Below are positions 16,783 through 19,981 of a stretch of 19,981 bases of DNA, piece after piece. A model generated the notes under the pieces. The model was not told the origin of the DNA and made no database searches. It saw nothing but the letters and a program-made list of their open reading frames with translations. Position 1 is the first letter of the stretch; each line of letters begins with the position of its first letter. This DNA comes from DAIMFL01 sp964372215 (GTDB lineage: Bacteria > Pseudomonadota > Alphaproteobacteria > Dongiales > Dongiaceae), in contig CAYJQC010000054.1 of assembly GCA_964372215.1 (NCBI GenBank), forward strand, positions 1 through 19,981. Direction: 5' to 3'. The position numbers were made by a program, and so were the translations under genes.

Positions 16783-17190
16783 TCACGCCGGCTTCTCGGC
16801 ATGGGGCTTCTTCTCCGCCACCGCGCCGCCGGCCTCGCGCCAGGCGGTGAAGCCGCCCTGGAGATGGCTGACCTTGGGCAAGCCCATCTCCAGCGCGGTC
16901 CGCGCGGCCAGGGCCGAGCGCCAAGCCGAGGCGCAGTAGAACACGAAGCGCTTGTCCTCGGCGAACACCGGCTTGTGGTACGGGCTCTCGGGATCGATCC
17001 AGAATTCCAGCATGCCGCGCGGCGCGTGGAAGGCGCCCGGGATCATGCCGCCGCGCTCCAGCTCGCGCACGTCGCGCAGATCGACGAACACCACGTCGTC
17101 CTGCCCGAGCAGCGCCTGCGCCTCCGCCACCGGGATCGCCGCCACCACCCGGTTCGCCTCCTCCAGCATCGCCTTGTAGCCGCGTTTCAT
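16783..17190 (-). CDS. Single-domain rhodanese-like sulfurtransferase
   Basis: This 135-residue cytoplasmic protein is one rhodanese domain. The core runs from about 18 to 125: VFVDLRDVRELERGGMIPGA (34-53), the active-site loop YCASAWRSALAA with catalytic C86 and R91, and LQGGFTAWREAGGAV (110-124). Rhodaneses carry a persulfide on the cysteine and transfer sulfane sulfur to cyanide, thiols or carrier proteins; the physiological acceptor here is unknown. The ATG at 17190 is set by an exceptional Shine-Dalgarno sequence. The in-frame GTG at 17199 lies inside that site and is rejected. It begins 36 bases after the FNT channel gene on the same strand, probably one transcript, which hints at sulfide or another sulfur anion as cargo. 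Confidence 0.93.
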   Translation of the reverse strand: MKRGYKAMLEEANRVVAAIPVAEAQALLGQDDVVFVDLRDVRELERGGMIPGAFHAPRGMLEFWIDPESPYHKPVFAEDKRFVFYCASAWRSALAARTALEMGLPKVSHLQGGFTAWREAGGAVAEKKPHAEKPA

Positions 17191-17195
17191 GGGCG

Positions 17196-17205
17196 TCACC
17201 TCCTT
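17196..17205 (-). promoter_or_regulatory. Full-length Shine-Dalgarno site of the rhodanese gene
   Basis: Minus strand AAGGAGGTGA is a ten-base match to the 16S rRNA 3' end, five bases before the ATG (17190). It is the strongest ribosome site noticed in the window. It rules out the in-frame GTG at 17199, which is part of it. Confidence 0.8.
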
Positions 17206-17226
17206 CGAGACTCCAACAATGCGCCT

Positions 17227-18144
17227 TCACCCGCGCCGCCGCAGATACACGAACCAGTAGACCAGGCCGACCAGTACGCCGCCGCCGAGGATGTTGCCGA
17301 TGGTGACCGGCACCAGGTTGTGCACCATCCCGGCGAAATCGATCGCGGCGTAGTCGGCCGGGGTGGCGCCGATCGAACTCCAGAAGCTCGCAGGCGCGCC
17401 CCAGTTCAGCATCATGCCGAGCGGCATGAAGTACATGTTGGCGACCGAGTGCTCGAACCCGGCGGCGACGAAGGCGGCGATCGGCAGCATGATCGCCATG
17501 ATCTTGTCGGTCACCGTGCGCGCCGCCAGGGACAGCCACACCGCCAGGCAGACCAGTACGTTGCAGAGCACGCCGAGGAACAGGGCCTGGAAGAACGGCA
17601 GCTCGGCCTTGGCCCGGGCGATGCCGAGCGCGACCTTGCCGACATCGCCGCCGTTGTAGAGATACTGCCCGGCCAGGAAGACCAGCGCCGCGGTGCCGAC
17701 CGCGCCGACGAGGTTGCCGACATAGACGATTCCCCAGGCCCGCAGCATCTCGCCGACGCCGATCCGGCGGTTGGCCAGCGCCATCACCATCAGGGTGTTG
17801 CCGGTGAACAGCTCGGCCCCGCCGACCACCACCAGGATCAGCCCGACCGAGAAGCCGAAGCCCGCCAGGAACCGGGCGATCCCCCACGGCGCCGCGCCGG
17901 TGCCCGACAGGATGGTGGTGGAGAACATGGCGCCCAATGCGATGAACGCGCCGGCCAGGACCCCGAGGGCGAGCAGGCTGACCAGGTCGAGCCGGGTCTT
18001 GGCGGCGCCCACCGCCTCGGCCCGCTCGGCGATCTCGCGCGGCAGCAGCGCGTCGATGCGGTGCTCGTTCAGCCCGCTCAGCAGCCGCGCGTCCGCGTCG
18101 GCCTCGATGTCGCCGCGCCGTTTACCGTCACTCGCGCCGGCCAT
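17227..18144 (-). CDS. Formate/nitrite transporter (FNT) family channel
   Basis: This is a pentameric inner-membrane channel of the FNT family (FocA, NirC, FdhC, hydrosulfide channel), which conduct small monovalent anions or acids. About 50 hydrophilic N-terminal residues precede six membrane segments in 305 residues. Signatures are GGAELFTGNT (108-117, the first broken helix with the conserved Thr114), YVGNLVGA (141-148), CNVLVCLAVWLSLAARTVTD (194-213), GFEHSVANMY (229-238, conserved pore His232) and NLVPVTIGNILGGG (276-289). The C-terminal half is very FocA-like, while ELFTGNT resembles NirC and FdhC, so the substrate (formate, nitrite, hydrosulfide, acetate) cannot be decided. A rhodanese gene follows 36 bases downstream. 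GGGGGA precedes the ATG. Confidence 0.93.
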   Translation of the reverse strand: MAGASDGKRRGDIEADADARLLSGLNEHRIDALLPREIAERAEAVGAAKTRLDLVSLLALGVLAGAFIALGAMFSTTILSGTGAAPWGIARFLAGFGFSVGLILVVVGGAELFTGNTLMVMALANRRIGVGEMLRAWGIVYVGNLVGAVGTAALVFLAGQYLYNGGDVGKVALGIARAKAELPFFQALFLGVLCNVLVCLAVWLSLAARTVTDKIMAIMLPIAAFVAAGFEHSVANMYFMPLGMMLNWGAPASFWSSIGATPADYAAIDFAGMVHNLVPVTIGNILGGGVLVGLVYWFVYLRRRG

Positions 18145-18164
18145 CGCCCGATTCCCCCGCTGCG

Positions 18165-18181
18165 ATCATGGCGCGCATGAT
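18165..18181. promoter_or_regulatory. Inverted repeat upstream of the FNT gene
   Basis: ATCATG (18165-18170) and CATGAT (18176-18181) are perfect inverted 6-mers separated by five bases, about 20 bases before the FNT start. A second element, the 14-bp palindrome GGCCGGCGCCGGCC (18185-18198), lies just upstream. Either could be a regulator site or a hairpin ending the maeB transcript; no known motif is recognised. Confidence 0.3.
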
Positions 18182-18244
18182 GGCGGCCGGCGCCGGCCCG
18201 CGCAACCGCGCGCCGGTCATCGGGCGGGCAGAGGTCGGGACCGC

Positions 18245-19981
18245 TCACCGCGCCGCGTCGATGGCGGCGAAGGCGGCGGCGGTCACCAGGTCGTTGACCG
18301 TGGCGTTGGCCTGGACGATCTGCGCCGGCTTGGCGAGGCCGACCAGCACCGGGCCGATGACCGAGCCGCCGGCGAGCTGCTGCAGCAGGGTGGCCGAGAT
18401 GTTGGCGCTGTGCAGCGCCGGCATGATCAGGATGTTGGCCGGGCCGGACAGGTGGGTGAACGGATAGAGCGTGCGCAGCAGGCCGAAGTCGAGCGCCACG
18501 TTGGCCTGCATCTCGCCGTCATACTCGAAATCGACCTTGCGGGTGTCGAGCACCGCGACCGCCTCGCGGATGCGCTCGGCCTTCTCGCGCAGGGGATTGC
18601 CGAAATTGGAGAACGACAGCAGCGCGACCCGCGGCTCGTGGCCGAGCTGGCGCGCCTTGGCCGCGGTCTGCACGGTGATGTCGGCCAGCACCTCGGCGCT
18701 GGGCAGCTCGTGCACCGAGGTGTCGGCGATCAGCACGGTGCGGCCGCGCGCCACCACGATGGTCATGCCGAACAGCTGGGCGCCGGGGCAGGGATCGAGC
18801 ACCCGGGTGATCTCCTCGAAGGTGGTGGAGAAGCTGCGGGTCAGGCCGCTCACCATGGCGTCGGCGTCGCCCTCCGCCACCATGCAGGCGGCGAACACGT
18901 TGCGGTCCAGGTTCACCATGCGCTGGCAGTCGCGGTACAGCGCGCCCTTGCGCTGCAGCCGGGCATACAGGAAATCGGTGTAGTGCTTGTTCTCGCGCGA
19001 CAGCGCGGCATTGTGGATCTCGATGCCGTCGAGCTCGCCCAGGCTGCCGGTCTTCACGGTCTCGGCGATGCGGTCCTCGCGCCCGACCAAGATCGGCGTG
19101 CCGTAGCCGGCATTGCGGAAGGCGATGGCGGCGCGGATCACCCGCTCCTCCTCGCCCTCGGCGAACACCACGCGCTTGGGGTTGTTGCGCACCCGCTCGA
19201 ACAGCAGCTGCAAACTGGCCGAACTCGGGTCGAGCCGGGCCGACAGCTCGCGGCGATAGCCGTCCATGTCGATGATCGGCTTGCGGGCCACGCCGCTGTC
19301 CATCGCCGCCTTGGCGACCGCCGCGGGAATCGTCGAGATCAGCCGCGGGTCGAACGGCACCGGGATGATGTATTCCGGGCCGAAGCGCAGGCGCCGGCCG
19401 GAATAGGCGGCGTCGACCTCGTCCGGCACGTCCTCGCGCGCCAGCGCGGCGAGCGCCTGGGCGGCGGCGATCTTCATGTCCTCGTTGATGGTCGAGGCGC
19501 GCACGTCGAGCGCGCCCCGGAAGATGTAGGGAAAGCCGAGGATGTTGTTGACCTGGTTGTGATAGTCGGAGCGTCCGGTGGCGACGATGGCGTCCTTGCG
19601 CACGCTGTGGACCTCCTCCGGCGTGATCTCCGGATCGGGATTGGCCATGGCGAAGATGATCGGCTTGTCGGCCATCGACTTCACCATCTCGACCGTCACC
19701 GCGCCCTTGGCCGACAAGCCGAGGAACACGTCGGCGCCCTTGATCGCCTCGGCCAGGCTGCGCGCCTTGGTCGGCACCGCATGGGCCGACTTCCACTGGT
19801 TCATGCCGCTCTCGCGGCCCTGATAGATGACCCCCTTGGTGTCGCACAGGATGACGTTGTCATGCGGCATGCCCATGGCCTTCAGCAGCTCGATGCAGGC
19901 GATGCCGGCGGCGCCGGCGCCGTTCACCACCAGCCGCGTGTCCTTGATCGAGCGGCGGGTCAGGTCGAGGGCGTTCAAGAG
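18245..19981 (-). CDS. maeB: NADP-dependent malic enzyme with phosphotransacetylase-like domain (5' part outside window)
   Basis: MaeB-type malic enzyme decarboxylates malate to pyruvate with NADP and carries a C-terminal phosphotransacetylase-like domain that acts as a regulatory, usually acetyl-CoA-sensing, module. The frame runs off the right edge, so about the first 180 residues (the rest of the catalytic domain) are missing; 578 residues are visible. The fragment begins in LLNALDL, then the Rossmann motif NGAGAAGIACIELL (GAGAAG at 21-26), ILCDTKGVIYQGRE, FLGLSAKGAVT, IIFAMANPDPEITPEE and GRSDYHNQVNNILGFPYIFR. The PTA-like domain starts near residue 275 (RVVFAEGEEERVIRAA) and ends with GPVLVGLAKPAQIVQANATV. 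A TTG near the edge is not the real start. The FNT gene lies 100 bases downstream on the same strand. Confidence 0.96.
   Translation of the reverse strand, partial: LLNALDLTRRSIKDTRLVVNGAGAAGIACIELLKAMGMPHDNVILCDTKGVIYQGRESGMNQWKSAHAVPTKARSLAEAIKGADVFLGLSAKGAVTVEMVKSMADKPIIFAMANPDPEITPEEVHSVRKDAIVATGRSDYHNQVNNILGFPYIFRGALDVRASTINEDMKIAAAQALAALAREDVPDEVDAAYSGRRLRFGPEYIIPVPFDPRLISTIPAAVAKAAMDSGVARKPIIDMDGYRRELSARLDPSSASLQLLFERVRNNPKRVVFAEGEEERVIRAAIAFRNAGYGTPILVGREDRIAETVKTGSLGELDGIEIHNAALSRENKHYTDFLYARLQRKGALYRDCQRMVNLDRNVFAACMVAEGDADAMVSGLTRSFSTTFEEITRVLDPCPGAQLFGMTIVVARGRTVLIADTSVHELPSAEVLADITVQTAAKARQLGHEPRVALLSFSNFGNPLREKAERIREAVAVLDTRKVDFEYDGEMQANVALDFGLLRTLYPFTHLSGPANILIMPALHSANISATLLQQLAGGSVIGPVLVGLAKPAQIVQANATVNDLVTAAAFAAIDAAR

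Overview
This is a GC-rich (roughly 70% by eye) bacterial chromosome segment with dense coding. Gene content and protein style (phoR-pstSCAB-phoU-phoB in that order, long PstA and PstC, BetI with a ChoX-like choline-binding protein, a MaeB-type malic enzyme) point to an alphaproteobacterium, probably of the Rhodospirillales type; the family-level guess is inference. No rRNA, tRNA, insertion sequence, prophage or CRISPR array was seen. No gap between genes exceeds 200 bases; the largest are 13107-13299, 11284-11459, 15224-15387 and 1823-1972.

Left block (1-5244, + strand): the ribosome-associated GTPase typA (a few N-terminal residues cut by the window edge), an AmpG-type muropeptide permease, inorganic pyrophosphatase ppa, a macro-domain protein whose usual catalytic Asp is replaced by Cys, and a Phd/VapC-type toxin-antitoxin pair with its own palindromic operator and lower GC than its surroundings.

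Centre (5247-13106, - strand): a complete phosphate-starvation locus, read phoR, pstS, pstC, pstA, pstB, phoU, phoB. PhoR is the sensor kinase and PhoB the response regulator. PstSCAB is the high-affinity phosphate importer, and PhoU couples transporter state to PhoR. A clear three-unit Pho box (11413-11441) lies between phoR and pstS, so PhoB should activate pstS and the downstream genes, including itself.

Right block (13300-19981): an unrecognised secreted beta-rich protein; a ChoX-like choline-binding protein divergent from a BetI-like regulator, with a strong palindrome between them; a HAD-family phosphatase; a rhodanese-domain protein following a formate/nitrite (FNT) channel gene; and the C-terminal three quarters of an NADP-malic enzyme/phosphotransacetylase fusion (maeB), truncated at the right edge.

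Most of the window is ordinary core genome. The most interesting points are the Asp-to-Cys macro-domain site and its coupling to ppa, the orphan choline-binding protein with its BetI-type operator, the FNT-rhodanese pair, the three-unit Pho box, and the unrecognised secreted protein at 13300 with a possibly leaderless transcript. I did not find a convincing wholly new multi-gene system.
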